A stretch of DNA of 64,000 nucleotides from Scytonema sp. UIC 10036 (GCF_009725235.1 NZ_WJFC01000049.1:7163-71162); one strand, 5' to 3'. Positions 17,296 through 25,955 are shown, counted from the stretch's first letter. Translations and numbers: made by a program. The notes: generated by a model not told the origin, from the letters alone.

Positions 17296-17484
17296 GGGTA
17301 GGTATCCTGTCAACAAAAAATGAAGATGAATTCACGACTAGAAGTTCTAGTACTACAACGAGAGATCGAATTTGGTGCGATAAGCTGGGTACAGCTTGCG
17401 CTTCACGAACGCGAACCATTGTTCTGTAAGTTTTTGAGCGATCGCCCCGAACTGGAATCAGCGCCTGCAATCTTGATTGCTTCG

Positions 17485-17746
17485 TCAAAGTCTCGTTGTA
17501 GTACAGTCACGCTCATCAATTACTGTACATATCTTTCCTGCCAACTGCCCTGTTTTTACGTCTTCCAGGCTTTTGAGCTTGAGAAACAAAGCTAGAGCGT
17601 GTTGTTCCATCCGCTACCCAAATTTGTTCAAACTTAGTCCGCGCAAATTTAATACTATCTAGTAAGGGACGCCTTCGTCGTTGCTGCCAATTCCCAATTT
17701 TTAATTTATACTTAGCATAAGTAGCTGTGATGAACTGTGTAATCAC
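17485..17746 (-). pseudogene. IS4-family transposase remnant
   Basis: On the minus strand NWQQRRRRPLLDSIKFARTK, then FEQIWVADGTT, matches the middle of cyanobacterial IS4-type DDE transposases (first catalytic Asp in ADGTT). The frame then shifts: the continuation LFLKLKSLEDVKTGQLAGKI and CTVIDER is in another frame and soon ends at TGA 17485-17487. Both ends of the transposase and the element's inverted repeats are missing. Farther along (17340-17460) another protein-like minus-strand frame (FGAIAQKLTEQWFAFVKRKL) is unidentified decayed coding sequence. Confidence 0.7.
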
Positions 17747-18087
17747 GGTGCATAAAAACTTCTACCCCTACAGCCTCGGCTGTTCAAGTCACGCATAGCT
17801 TTCCCTTGAGTGCTATTAGGCTTCTAGCCTGTGGGGGGACGTATTGTACTAACTGACACGATGCCAAAGCTAAAAAAAGCTATTTGTTTTTACTACAAAG
17901 GTTTCACCATCATGGCTCTATGATTCTATCTTGCTTGACCTTAATACTTTGATTTGATTTGTAATCACAATTTATGACTCATTCTTCAGGCGTTTTCTGA
18001 ACATTTAAATGGTATATGCAGAGCGCAACCGCAGTATAGCTGCTATATTAGTATCCGAGCGCTTATTTGCTTATTTGACTACCAGTA
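17747..18087. other. Non-coding stretch before SLATT gene
   Basis: 341 bases without a gene. 'gcatagctttcccttgagtgc' and nearby bases may belong to the old insertion-sequence end. The last 100 bases should carry the promoter of the next gene; no Shine-Dalgarno is visible. Confidence 0.4.
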
Positions 18088-18930
18088 ATGACTAATTTTG
18101 AAACCGCTTCCCCGACTGGGACAAACTACACTGTTGAAAGTTCTTCCGCCACATCAAATCCAAATATGTTGCTTACTTTGAAGGTAATTGAGTATTTATT
18201 CTTAGCAGCTAGTGTTGGTACATTCGTCATTATCAAGGTTTTTCCCGACGTTGCAGTAGCCAAAATATATTTAGCAGGTTTTTTTGCTAGTTGGATTTTT
18301 TTCTTCCTCGCAAATAGACAAATAGCCCAAAACGCAATTCGTGTTGCATCTTATGCAGATTTAACCAAAAAAGCTGAAATATATCCAACTCTAACGAGCA
18401 ATAATTCTGTGGGAAACAATTCGATCAACTTAGCAAGAATAAAAGCTTTACAGTATAGCCAGGATCTGATAGAAGACTATAAAAGAACCAGAACTAGCTC
18501 TAGAAATATCTACTACGCGGCGCAAATTGCCACCATTGTTTTTTCTGGAGTTACACCGATTTTAGTTTTGGTTGACAAATTGGAAGCAGGTGTATCGTGG
18601 CTCAAGTGGCTCCCTGTAATTTGTCCGGCGATCGCCTCTATTGTCGCTAGTATTGTTACCTCCTTTCCTTTCCAGGAGAATTGGATTGCCGCTAACAGCA
18701 GCGTTGAATTGTTAGAAGCAGAACAAGAGAAATTTGTCTTGGGAGTCAGTGAACCTTACCGTTATAATGATGTAGCTAATGAAACTCAGCATCAAAAACA
18801 GGCACAAATGGCGATCGAAAACTTTATTACTCAGGTGAATAATATTCATCTCAAGCAAGTACAAGAATCGGGTGTGAAGAAGTCACCCGAGCAAAAAACA
18901 GAGACATCGGAAGAGAAGACAGCCGCTTAA
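18088..18930 (+). CDS. SLATT-domain membrane protein (DUF4231-like)
   Basis: The 280-residue protein has two N-terminal membrane segments (about 32-50 and 58-76), a cytoplasmic helical stretch (RIKALQYSQDLIEDYKRTRT), then the hallmark SSRNIYYAAQIATIVFSGVTPIL, two more membrane segments (about 145-163, 173-192) and FPFQENWIAANSSVELLEAE. The last part matches the DUF4231/SLATT family, including the ENW...E..L..E pattern. SLATT proteins are predicted pore-forming effectors in nucleotide-signal and other conflict systems, although many stand alone. No SMODS or other sensor gene is adjacent here. The start at ATG 18088 is not backed by a Shine-Dalgarno. Confidence 0.78.
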   Translation: MTNFETASPTGTNYTVESSSATSNPNMLLTLKVIEYLFLAASVGTFVIIKVFPDVAVAKIYLAGFFASWIFFFLANRQIAQNAIRVASYADLTKKAEIYPTLTSNNSVGNNSINLARIKALQYSQDLIEDYKRTRTSSRNIYYAAQIATIVFSGVTPILVLVDKLEAGVSWLKWLPVICPAIASIVASIVTSFPFQENWIAANSSVELLEAEQEKFVLGVSEPYRYNDVANETQHQKQAQMAIENFITQVNNIHLKQVQESGVKKSPEQKTETSEEKTAA

Positions 18931-19033
18931 CGTGAGAATTCAGATACCCGACTTCGTATTCCATAAGCACTAGTGTTATGCGATAAGTGAGCGATTACGG
19001 CTAAAATCGAATCGCTTACACACCTTGTTGTAG

Positions 19034-19423
19034 TTAGGAACATGTATCCTTATTGTGTTCTACTGGCGCGGCTAACATACCTTCAGAAAGACCAGCTTCA
19101 CGCAAACGAAAAGCACCAATATTTCGACTAAGTACTGCCAACCCTGCTAGATGTGCCTGTAAGCCCGCCGTACTAGCGCAACAATCAGTGAGTACGATGG
19201 GTTCAACGCCAATGTCGAAAAAATCCATCGCTATTTTCAACACGCACATATCAGTGTCAATACCGACGATAAAAACCCGTTCAAAACACTGCTTGTGAAA
19301 GTAGTCTATCAAGTCATCCGGTATCCCGCACACCCCCAGCTTAGAAAAAACGAGTTCTGGTTGAACCCAGGGTTGTAATTCTGGAACAATATCAATTTCT
19401 GGTTCATGAGGATTTGGATTTTT
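19034..19423 (-). pseudogene. Isochorismatase-family hydrolase, 5' end lost
   Basis: The frame reads HEPEIDIVPELQPWVQPELV, then KQCFERVFIVGIDTDMCVLK and GVEPIVLTDCCAST. GIDTDMCV holds the catalytic Cys of cysteine hydrolases of this family. The N-terminal third, with the catalytic Asp and Lys-bearing strands, is missing. The frame runs straight into a C-run/G-run palindrome (19428-19461). The simplest reading is that insertion of that element, or a deletion next to it, removed the 5' end. The ATG at 19333 would give only a 99-residue non-functional piece. Confidence 0.75.
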
Positions 19424-19576
19424 TGTTTCCCCCCTTTATAAGGGGGGATTAAGGGGGGTAAATTCAACGCCTCAAAGCAATATTACCCGATAAGCTGTTT
19501 CGATTTGGTGCTCGCAAGCGGTTGAACCTGCCATAGACTAATTGAGAGTTAGTTTATGGGTTGACTGCTCTTCGGA
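19424..19576. repeat. CCCCCC/GGGGGG palindromic element
   Basis: TTTCCCCCCTTTATAAGGGGGG followed by ATTAAGGGGGG (19426-19461) is a palindrome of the same type as at 7180, 8390 and 13930. It abuts the broken isochorismatase gene. Confidence 0.65.
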
Positions 19577-20626
19577 TTAAACGATCAGATTTAAATCTCC
19601 AAATTCATGCCAGAAATACTGTTTTTGCACCGCTTCTTCATATGAATCCCGAATTTTCTCTGCGCTTAAGAAGGCAGTCAACAAGTCGAGATGGCTAGCC
19701 TCTGGTTCGTGCATTCCAGTTAGCAAACCATCCACGGTTTTGAGCCTGTGATTGGCCGTAATATGCAGTCGCGTGTACCCGTGTTCGGCTTTCACTTTGC
19801 CCGTGTCGTCCGCTACTGATTCTAACGCCCGTACTACTGTAGTTCCCACAGCAATGACTCGTCCACCTCTAAAGTGTGTTTGGTTAATCTTTTGAGCTGC
19901 TAACTCGCTAATAAAGTATTCTTCTTCTGAGGCAGGGTGTTGAGCGTCAAGAGCATCGTCCATGTAAGAAGAAAGCCCGGTATGAAGTACAATATAAGCT
20001 GTTTCTACACCCTGACGCCTGAGATCGAAGAGCAGTTTCCAGGTAAAAGCACGACCTGCTGATGGCATCTCCGCGCTCCCTGGTTCTTTAGCATAAACTG
20101 TCTGGTAATAGTCTAGCTCCCAAGGGGCAGAAACATACTCATAGCGAACCGGACGCCCCAAACGATAAAGTAAATCCATTAACTCCGTATCCGATTTGGA
20201 GAAACGGAGTTTCCAAAGCCTGGGAATATTGACATCACGCTCATAAACTGTACCTGTTAATCCTTGTCCAAAGTCAATTTGCATCCCACTGCGAAGTCCG
20301 CAGGAAAAAGGATCGCCCTTTTGGCACAGCAGCAGTACTAACCAGGAGTCATCTGGGAGATGCTGTGCTAAACGAATTTCCATACAGTTGCCTCTTGGCA
20401 CTTCACAACCATTCAGGCAAGCCGGAAGCGTGCGACTAGAATTAAAAACAAGCAAATCGCCAGGACGAAGAAATTCACTGACACGGTCAAATCGTGTATG
20501 TTCAACCTTGTTGGTAATACGGTCGATCGCCATCAGCCGCACGCGATCGCGTCCAATCCCCCGCCGTTCTGGTGGCTCTTTAGCTAAGAGTTCAATAGGA
20601 AGAGTAAAGGTAAAGGGAGTTGCCAT
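19577..20626 (-). CDS. queA: QueA-like S-adenosylmethionine:tRNA ribosyltransferase-isomerase
   Basis: 349 residues, close to the usual QueA length. QueA uses SAM to turn preQ1 in tRNA into epoxyqueuosine. Family pieces include PGDLLVFNSSRTLPA near the N-terminus, GSAEMPSAGRAFTW, VLHTGLSSYM, GGRVIAVGTTVVRALES and GLLTGMHEPEASHLDLLTAF. Some canonical positions differ (GLLTGMHEPEASHLDLL where QueA has LITNFHLP; FGDLNLIV at the end), so this may be a divergent paralogue with an altered substrate. It follows an SDR gene on the same strand by only 31 bases, suggesting one operon, unlike the usual queA setting. Confidence 0.85.
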   Translation of the reverse strand: MATPFTFTLPIELLAKEPPERRGIGRDRVRLMAIDRITNKVEHTRFDRVSEFLRPGDLLVFNSSRTLPACLNGCEVPRGNCMEIRLAQHLPDDSWLVLLLCQKGDPFSCGLRSGMQIDFGQGLTGTVYERDVNIPRLWKLRFSKSDTELMDLLYRLGRPVRYEYVSAPWELDYYQTVYAKEPGSAEMPSAGRAFTWKLLFDLRRQGVETAYIVLHTGLSSYMDDALDAQHPASEEEYFISELAAQKINQTHFRGGRVIAVGTTVVRALESVADDTGKVKAEHGYTRLHITANHRLKTVDGLLTGMHEPEASHLDLLTAFLSAEKIRDSYEEAVQKQYFWHEFGDLNLIV

Positions 20627-20657
20627 AAGTTGTTACTTTCTAATTACGAATTACGAA

Positions 20658-21524
20658 TTACGAATTATTTTGTCCCCAGTTTTCTTCTTGAGCTTGAAAT
20701 CTCTGTCCGTTTACGTTTTGAGATTCATCCGAAGCCAAGTAAACAAACACATCTGTAACTTCTGCTGGATCTGCCCACTGAGTTGGATCTTCATTTGGTT
20801 CCGCAGCACGATGCATTGCAGTATTCATGTCTCCTGGATCGACCCAATTCACTCGCACACCACTACCTTCTAATTCAGCAGCCCAGGTTTCGGACATCCC
20901 TTCTATACCAAACTTCGAAATTCCATAGGCTCCCCAGCCCGGATATCCTCTCACTCCAGCATCACTCGTTACGTTAATAATGGAGCCACCTCTTTCGATC
21001 ATTGCTGGCAAAGCCTTTTTAATCAAGAGAAACGGAGCAATCAAATTGGTGTTGATGACGCTGTGGAAGTCTTCTAAGGGATAATCCAATAGAAATGGCA
21101 TTGGGGCTGGACCAATTGTTGAAGCATTGTTGACGAGTACGTCGAGTTTACCGTTAAATTCATTTAAAGTTGTGGCAACCACGCGCTCAATGTCTTCTGG
21201 TTGAGTTAAATCAGCAGCGATCGTCAGGACTTTTGTTTGAAGGGCAGCTTCAGCTAAAATGCGCTTGCGTACTTCATTTGTTACACGCTCAACTTCTCCA
21301 GGTTGAGTTAGATCTGCACTGACAACCACAACAGTTGTTTTATTTGTTTTAGGAGCAACTTCATTGATGCGATCGCGTACCTCCTTGAGGGCTTCTTGTC
21401 TTCGAGCTACAATCGCTATCCCAGAGGCTCCTTGCTGGGCATAAGCGATCGCCAGTTGTCGCCCCAATCCCTGTGACGCTCCTGTAATTAAGACGTATTT
21501 TCCTTCTAATCTAGCCATATTCAA
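20658..21524 (-). CDS. Short-chain dehydrogenase/reductase
   Basis: The 288-residue SDR has ITGASQGLGRQLAIAY (TGxxxGxG), VNNAS (NNAG-like), Ser in NVTSDAG and YGISK (catalytic Tyr/Lys). The second strand ends in ARRQE, favouring NADP. Unusually, the strand-4 region appears twice: VVVVSADLTQPGEVERV and, about 35 residues on, VLTIAADLTQPEDIERV, so the protein is some 35 residues longer than a minimal SDR. It is the first gene of a likely operon with the queA-like gene; AATTACGAATTACG repeats fill the short gap. The substrate is unknown. Confidence 0.85.
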   Translation of the reverse strand: MNMARLEGKYVLITGASQGLGRQLAIAYAQQGASGIAIVARRQEALKEVRDRINEVAPKTNKTTVVVVSADLTQPGEVERVTNEVRKRILAEAALQTKVLTIAADLTQPEDIERVVATTLNEFNGKLDVLVNNASTIGPAPMPFLLDYPLEDFHSVINTNLIAPFLLIKKALPAMIERGGSIINVTSDAGVRGYPGWGAYGISKFGIEGMSETWAAELEGSGVRVNWVDPGDMNTAMHRAAEPNEDPTQWADPAEVTDVFVYLASDESQNVNGQRFQAQEENWGQNNS

Positions 21525-21619
21525 TTCCTAGCAACGAAATATTAAGGTGTGTAGGATGCAACTTTTGTTATTTTTTTCTAAGTCATAGTCATTATGAGTT
21601 TATTGTAGCAACAAAAGTC

Positions 21620-22015
21620 TATTCATTCCCAGAAAGATGACTTGATACCCAAGTGATTGAACTTTCTAGGCGTGCGCCAGATTCGGAAGTCATTAGGGAG
21701 GTTGGCTCAGGAATGAACTTCAAACGCAAAAAGTTCATGGCATTGATGCATAGAGTGCATGAAGGTGAAGTCTCGCAGATAGTTGTAGGACATAAAGACA
21801 GGTTGTGTAGGTTTGGGTTTGATTTCGTGGAATGGTTCTGCAACCTGAATGGGTGCAAGATAGTACTGGGAAAAACAGAGTTAAGTCCTCATCAAGAGCT
21901 AATGCAAGATTTTCTGTCTATCATGCACGGTTTTAGCTCAAAGCTCTATTTTCTTAGAAAATACAAAGAAAAAATTTTGAATGACTTCGAGAAAACAGAG
22001 TCAAACGGTGTGTAG
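21620..22015 (+). pseudogene. IS607-family serine resolvase, N-terminally broken
   Basis: DSEVIREVGSGMNFKRKKFM and SQIVVGHKDRLCRFGFDFVE are typical of the resolvase (TnpA) of IS607 elements. The catalytic-Ser N-terminus is lost: upstream, in the same frame, a TGA precedes LDTQVIELSRRAPD, and nothing like the DNA-binding or YxRVS segment remains. The ATG at 21653 gives 120 residues lacking the catalytic Ser. No tnpB of the same element is nearby. Confidence 0.75.
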
Positions 22016-22089
22016 TAAAATTTGGATGCGATCGCGATCGCGCAACAGGAGCAATAACTTTTAAGAACCACTAGTGCTAAAGCCCACAG

Positions 22090-23220
22090 TTATGCTTTTT
22101 TAGTAGCACGCCAGTATCTGAGATAGTTCAATATGCCAGCAAATTTGGTAGCACGCAAGTGTCTGAGATAGTTCAACATCCTAGCAAAAAATAGTCTCAA
22201 AAAAGCTACTTTGCTTTGCCATCCAGGATATTTACGTATCAGATACCATGTGGCTGATGGACTTAACCATATGCTAGAGCAATTTTGTAAGTGTTTAGCT
22301 AATGCTACTCCCTCAAGTGAATCTGCTAATTTGTCAACGACTTTCAGGCTAGGCGGTAACTTGTTAGGATTCGCCGTTCGATCGCTGTGTAAGTTGATCC
22401 AGCGTGGTTCTCCACCTTTGTTGTATGTTTTTGCTTCAGGATGCCCACAACCGATGTTATGTACAAAAGACACCATCGGCGTAATGTGTACATATTTTTT
22501 GTACAAACACGCCAAAGTCAGAGTTATTACCCAATCTTGTTGATGATTGTTTTCTAGAAAAAATTGATTAACAATTGTATACTTTGTTTGGATTGTTGCA
22601 GGGATTTTATAATAATTACCAAAAGGGTTATAGCCCTGTTTATAGTTAGCAAGATTCAAATCATGCCAACGATCTGCCCAGGTTCCCAAACCCAAGGCAA
22701 ATACTCGTTGTGATACCATAAAATCTTCTTTAATGACTTGATTCAATCCTTGAGGGAAATTTGCATAGCCTGTAACTGAAAACACTTGAGGAAAATCACG
22801 ATAAGCTACTAACAGACGACACATTCTGTCATAAAAATAAGGATTGGGAACAACGTCATCTTCTAAGTATATAGCAGCAGGAAAATGAGTAAAAACTTGA
22901 GTGAGGGCAGTAACTGCATTGACATCACAGCCTAAATTATGCGGGCGAGATATAATATCAACAGGAATAGTATTGGAAAATTCTTGCAATAAATTAATAG
23001 ATTTTTTTATCAATTTTTTGTCTTTTTCATTCCTCGCTCCATCAATGAAAGCCAGAATTTTTTTGGGCTTTAATGTTTGTTTGGCTAGGGCTAATAGAAC
23101 TTGTTCTAGTAGATCGGGGCGAGTAAAAGCCAGTAGAACAATAGGTGGTAACTCTTCTGGCAATTCTACTTCATTCAAAGATAAAGGAAGTTTGAGTTTT
23201 TGATGAGTGTAGGTGTTCAT
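22090..23220 (-). CDS. GT-A fold glycosyltransferase (family 2-like)
   Basis: 376 residues. The N-terminal PPIVLLAFTRPDLLEQVLLA, KKILAFIDGAR and ISRPHNLGCD followed by AAIYLEDDVVPNPYFY give a GT-A fold with the metal-binding LEDDV (DxD-type) motif. A second acidic/aromatic region (GLGTWADRWHDL) is as seen in polysaccharide glycosyltransferases. It should add a sugar to a surface glycan or lipid from a nucleotide sugar. The C-terminal 25 residues hold a duplicated peptide (MLNYLRHLRATK, ILNYLRYWRATK) from a 45-base tandem duplication at the 3' end. No polysaccharide cluster surrounds it. Confidence 0.8.
   Translation of the reverse strand: MNTYTHQKLKLPLSLNEVELPEELPPIVLLAFTRPDLLEQVLLALAKQTLKPKKILAFIDGARNEKDKKLIKKSINLLQEFSNTIPVDIISRPHNLGCDVNAVTALTQVFTHFPAAIYLEDDVVPNPYFYDRMCRLLVAYRDFPQVFSVTGYANFPQGLNQVIKEDFMVSQRVFALGLGTWADRWHDLNLANYKQGYNPFGNYYKIPATIQTKYTIVNQFFLENNHQQDWVITLTLACLYKKYVHITPMVSFVHNIGCGHPEAKTYNKGGEPRWINLHSDRTANPNKLPPSLKVVDKLADSLEGVALAKHLQNCSSIWLSPSATWYLIRKYPGWQSKVAFLRLFFARMLNYLRHLRATKFAGILNYLRYWRATKKA
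22103..22192 (-). repeat. 45-bp tandem duplication in glycosyltransferase 3' end
   Basis: Two adjacent 45-base units (22103-22147 and 22148-22192) differ at a few positions, each containing GTCTGAGATAGTTCAA or GTATCTGAGATAGTTCAA. The duplication keeps the reading frame. Confidence 0.8.
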
Positions 23221-24072
23221 TTTTTTTGGAATATATATCCATCCTGCACTGCTGCCAATAATAAACTATCAAATATCAACGTAAGTTAAGTCAGTCTCTA
23301 GAAGGATGTCGCGAGCAGATATTCTATTTTATTTAGTTAAATTTTATACTTAAAAATCAAGGATAAGGAAAAGTTTATAAAGATGAACTGATAAAACTAG
23401 GAAGGCTCTTAATGTTTTACCTCTGTATGCTTAATTTAAATAGTTTAGGAATTTGCCAAGGAACTGCGAGATCCTCTATGCCGTGGGTGGTATCTTAAGA
23501 AAAGCGCTGATATCGGGGTATAAAGCAACTTACGTAGTGTGCGATCGCCAAATGGAAGCGAGCGCTTGCTAGTTGGTAGCCCGAACAAATAGGCTCGACA
23601 TATCGAACTGATTTTTGAACGTTTCGTAGCTTAAATAGTCATTACGATGAATGAGCAGTAGAAAATTTTGGCTGTACAATCTGAGTTTTTGGTAGTTTGC
23701 GATCTTTTTTTTATTCTTTTGAGAGAAATCCGGGTAAGGCTAGGCAAATAAAGAAAGATTATCAAGACATTTACACTAATTTATCGGGAAAGGCACGTTG
23801 CCTCCTGCGGAGTGCATTCGGGAATTCTGGCTCCTGTCCTGGAGCCCCGTACTGGGATGTTCAAGGGTTTAAGACCCCCACTGAACTCGTGAGCGTGGCT
23901 ACCGGCTCTGTCGGGGTGCTACTCCGTTCTAAACGGAACATAAATGTTATCTGCCATCTGCCATCTGCCATCGTTCAATTGTGCTTGCTGATTTAAGCCA
24001 ACTTTTGTTTCCTCAAATAGAGGAAGCATTACCGCTCTCCACTTGTTCTGTTTGCGTTAGCACTACTTTTTC
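23221..24072. other. Long intergenic stretch with a dispersed repeat and a structured segment
   Basis: About 850 bases without a credible gene. 23240-23334 is copy A of a dispersed sequence (copy B at 27488-27582). 23795-23945 is a GC-richer block with successive hairpins, described separately. 23936-23975 has an ATCTGCC heptamer repeat. The 99-codon frame across this block has no protein character. Confidence 0.6.
23795..23945 (+). ncRNA. Structured GC-rich block, possible relic of a TnpB-element guide RNA
   Basis: Successive stems are visible: GGCTCC/GGAGCC (about 23829-23846), GTTCAAGGG/CCC..GAAC (about 23859-23888), GTGGCTACCG against CGGGGTGCTAC, and TCCGT/ACGGA at the end. The order of small hairpins ending in a short CG-rich hairpin resembles the 3' ends of IS200/IS605-type elements, which encode the omega RNA. 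No tnpB frame is left beside it. The call is tentative. Confidence 0.3.
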
Positions 24073-24210
24073 ATGAACAATGATACCCGTGCCAAAACTA
24101 TTCTAATTCTGGCAGCAAACCCCGCAAGTACTTCTCGTCTGCGGTTGGATGAAGAAGTACGCTCAATTGAAGAGGGATTGCGACGAGCAAAGTATAGGGA
24201 ACAGTTTTAG
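24073..24210 (+). pseudogene. CHAT-type protein N-terminal remnant
   Basis: ATG 24073 opens a 45-residue frame: KTILILAANPASTSRLRLDE, then EVRSIEEGLRRAKYREQF and stop. This is the standard opening of a large cyanobacterial group of CHAT-like effectors (ILAANPxxTSRLRLDEEVREI). Everything beyond the first 45 residues is gone. It lies 156 bases upstream of the EAD1-GUN4 gene, on the same strand. Such N-termini often belong to proteins that work with EAD-bearing partners. Confidence 0.7.
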
Positions 24211-24366
24211 TTTTTCGTGGAAAACAAGAGATGCCTACGTGTTTCTCCTCTCTCAGAAAGACTGGTAATTGTAGCTGTTAGGAATGAAATATTCTGATAT
24301 TCAATTGATGTCCAAACATTTACCCAGTTTTGCACTTATCTTTTATTATAAAATATATTATACAAT

Positions 24367-25278
24367 ATGAAGCTATCCGGTCAGCAACTAAGAGAACTAC
24401 AAAATGCTTTAATTGACGCCTTTCCTAATAAGTACCAGCTAGAGCAAATGCTATTTTACGAGCTAGATAAAAGCTTAGATATCATTGCAGGAGGCAGTCA
24501 GTTACAAGAAATTATTTTTCAACTGATTAAAACCGCAAAAGCTCAAGGATGGCTTGAGGATTTAGTTCGTGCTGCGTGCAAAGAAAACCCTGGAAACTTA
24601 AAGTTACAAGCTGTTGCTCAACAATTGCTAACAAATTCTTATTCAGAGATAGCTGTTGTTTCGTCACCTAATACTCCTTTAGATAACAGCACTGCGGCAA
24701 AAATTAAGCTAGTGTGCCGTAATTTGGTTGAAGAATGTGCAGAGAATGGCGAAATTTCTTTTTTGGAAGATGAACTCAGTTCTGAAAAGGGGGTAGACTA
24801 CACGCGACTGTGTAATTTACTCAAAGCAAAAAAGTGGAAAGAAGCTGACTATGAAACTTATTTGGTCATGCGTCAAGCTGTTGGTCGCTCGGATGGTGAT
24901 TGGATTAGAGATTCCGATCTTTTAAACTTTCCTTGTACTGACCTTCATACCATAGATCGCTTGTGGGTAAAGTATAGCAATGGACGCTTTGGTTTTAGCA
25001 CCCAAAAGAAAATTTACCTAGAAGTTGGGGGGTTACCTGACGGCAAATACTTTGAAGAAGCTTGGGATAAATTTGGCGAGTGCGTGAAATGGAGAGAAAA
25101 GGCACACTTAGTATACTGGATTTACTATGAAGATGTAACCTTTGATATATCAGCACCCTATGGACATTTGCCAGCGTTTGGGGCTTTTATTGGTGTCCGA
25201 AGAGGGGGTCTCCATTGGCGGGTTCGCGTTTCATGGGGGCGTTGTCTCTTTTTTCGCCTAGAGGCTTGTAAAATCTAA
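24367..25278 (+). CDS. EAD1-GUN4 fusion protein
   Basis: The 303-residue protein begins with an effector-associated domain 1 (residues about 3-92: LSGQQLRELQNALIDAFPNK, GSQLQEIIFQLIKTAKAQGW, LVRAACKENPGNLKL). These death-fold-like adaptors recruit partners carrying the same domain. A GUN4 domain follows (about 138-265: YTRLCNLLKAKKWKEADYET, IRDSDLLNFPCTDL, RLWVKYSNGRFGFSTQKKIY). GUN4 binds tetrapyrroles and activates Mg-chelatase; in fusions it may act as a porphyrin or light-stress sensor. The last 30 residues (GVRRGGLHWRVRVSWGRCLF) do not look like GUN4, so the true 3' end may have been changed by a frameshift or insertion. A CHAT remnant lies just upstream. Confidence 0.8.
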   Translation: MKLSGQQLRELQNALIDAFPNKYQLEQMLFYELDKSLDIIAGGSQLQEIIFQLIKTAKAQGWLEDLVRAACKENPGNLKLQAVAQQLLTNSYSEIAVVSSPNTPLDNSTAAKIKLVCRNLVEECAENGEISFLEDELSSEKGVDYTRLCNLLKAKKWKEADYETYLVMRQAVGRSDGDWIRDSDLLNFPCTDLHTIDRLWVKYSNGRFGFSTQKKIYLEVGGLPDGKYFEEAWDKFGECVKWREKAHLVYWIYYEDVTFDISAPYGHLPAFGAFIGVRRGGLHWRVRVSWGRCLFFRLEACKI

Positions 25279-25358
25279 CATTAATCACATAGCTCTTCCT
25301 GAGGTAGGATTAGTATTGGCGCAACACTATTAACGAAGCGCGATCGCAAGGAAGAGTA

Positions 25359-25955
25359 TTAGACTTTGGGGTAAAGCCACGGTTGGAATAGTTTTGTTAG
25401 ACGGGGCATCACCAGATAGGTGAGCAGTGCTACAACTAGTCCGGTGGTGATGAGTTGATTGAGCAATACAGGCAAACCGGACAAAAGCGGAGCCAACAAT
25501 CGGCTGACAATCCCCAAAGTCACAAACACTCCCAGCCAGGTAATCAGTGCCATTTTGTAGCGAGGGGGTGGAGCTTTGAGTGGCTTTTCAGATAGCGTGA
25601 ACCATGTTTCCAATCCAGTCATGGTTTGTACGTTCTCTGGTTTCTCAATCAATGGTTGCAATCGCTCAATCCAGTCACGCCGCACGTCCGATTCCATCCA
25701 TTTTTTGAGATTAATGTAGCTATCGAACCGCAGAATGACGACGTATTCCGGATGAGTGCGATCGCGAGGTCGAATGATGCTTACACCCATATGTCCATCA
25801 AACTGCTTGGCGGCAGGAATAATACCATGTACCCATTCCTCATATCCCTGCTCTCGGCCCGGACGAATCAGGTGGGAGATAATGGCAGTTACTTGATGAT
25901 TCTCATCTGTACCGATTGCCACAGGCTCGTCTAACATCACATTTGTCTCCATCAA
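25359..25955 (-). CDS. Antibiotic biosynthesis monooxygenase-like membrane protein
   Basis: 198 residues. The N-terminal ABM-type ferredoxin-like domain spans about 20-115 (VTAIISHLIRPGREQGYEEW, GHMGVSIIRPRD, YVVILRFDSYINLKKWMES). The C-terminal part has two or three membrane segments (about 132-150, 155-175, 170-185). This fusion forms a known conserved group annotated as ABM-domain membrane protein; its reaction is not established. It is divergent from the small gene to its right, with a 73-base gap. Confidence 0.8.
   Translation of the reverse strand: MMETNVMLDEPVAIGTDENHQVTAIISHLIRPGREQGYEEWVHGIIPAAKQFDGHMGVSIIRPRDRTHPEYVVILRFDSYINLKKWMESDVRRDWIERLQPLIEKPENVQTMTGLETWFTLSEKPLKAPPPRYKMALITWLGVFVTLGIVSRLLAPLLSGLPVLLNQLITTGLVVALLTYLVMPRLTKLFQPWLYPKV

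Noticed and set aside
23697..23996. 99-codon frame across the structured block
   Set aside because: The composition is not protein-like, and the block shows nested hairpins instead; it is treated as RNA-like or relic sequence.
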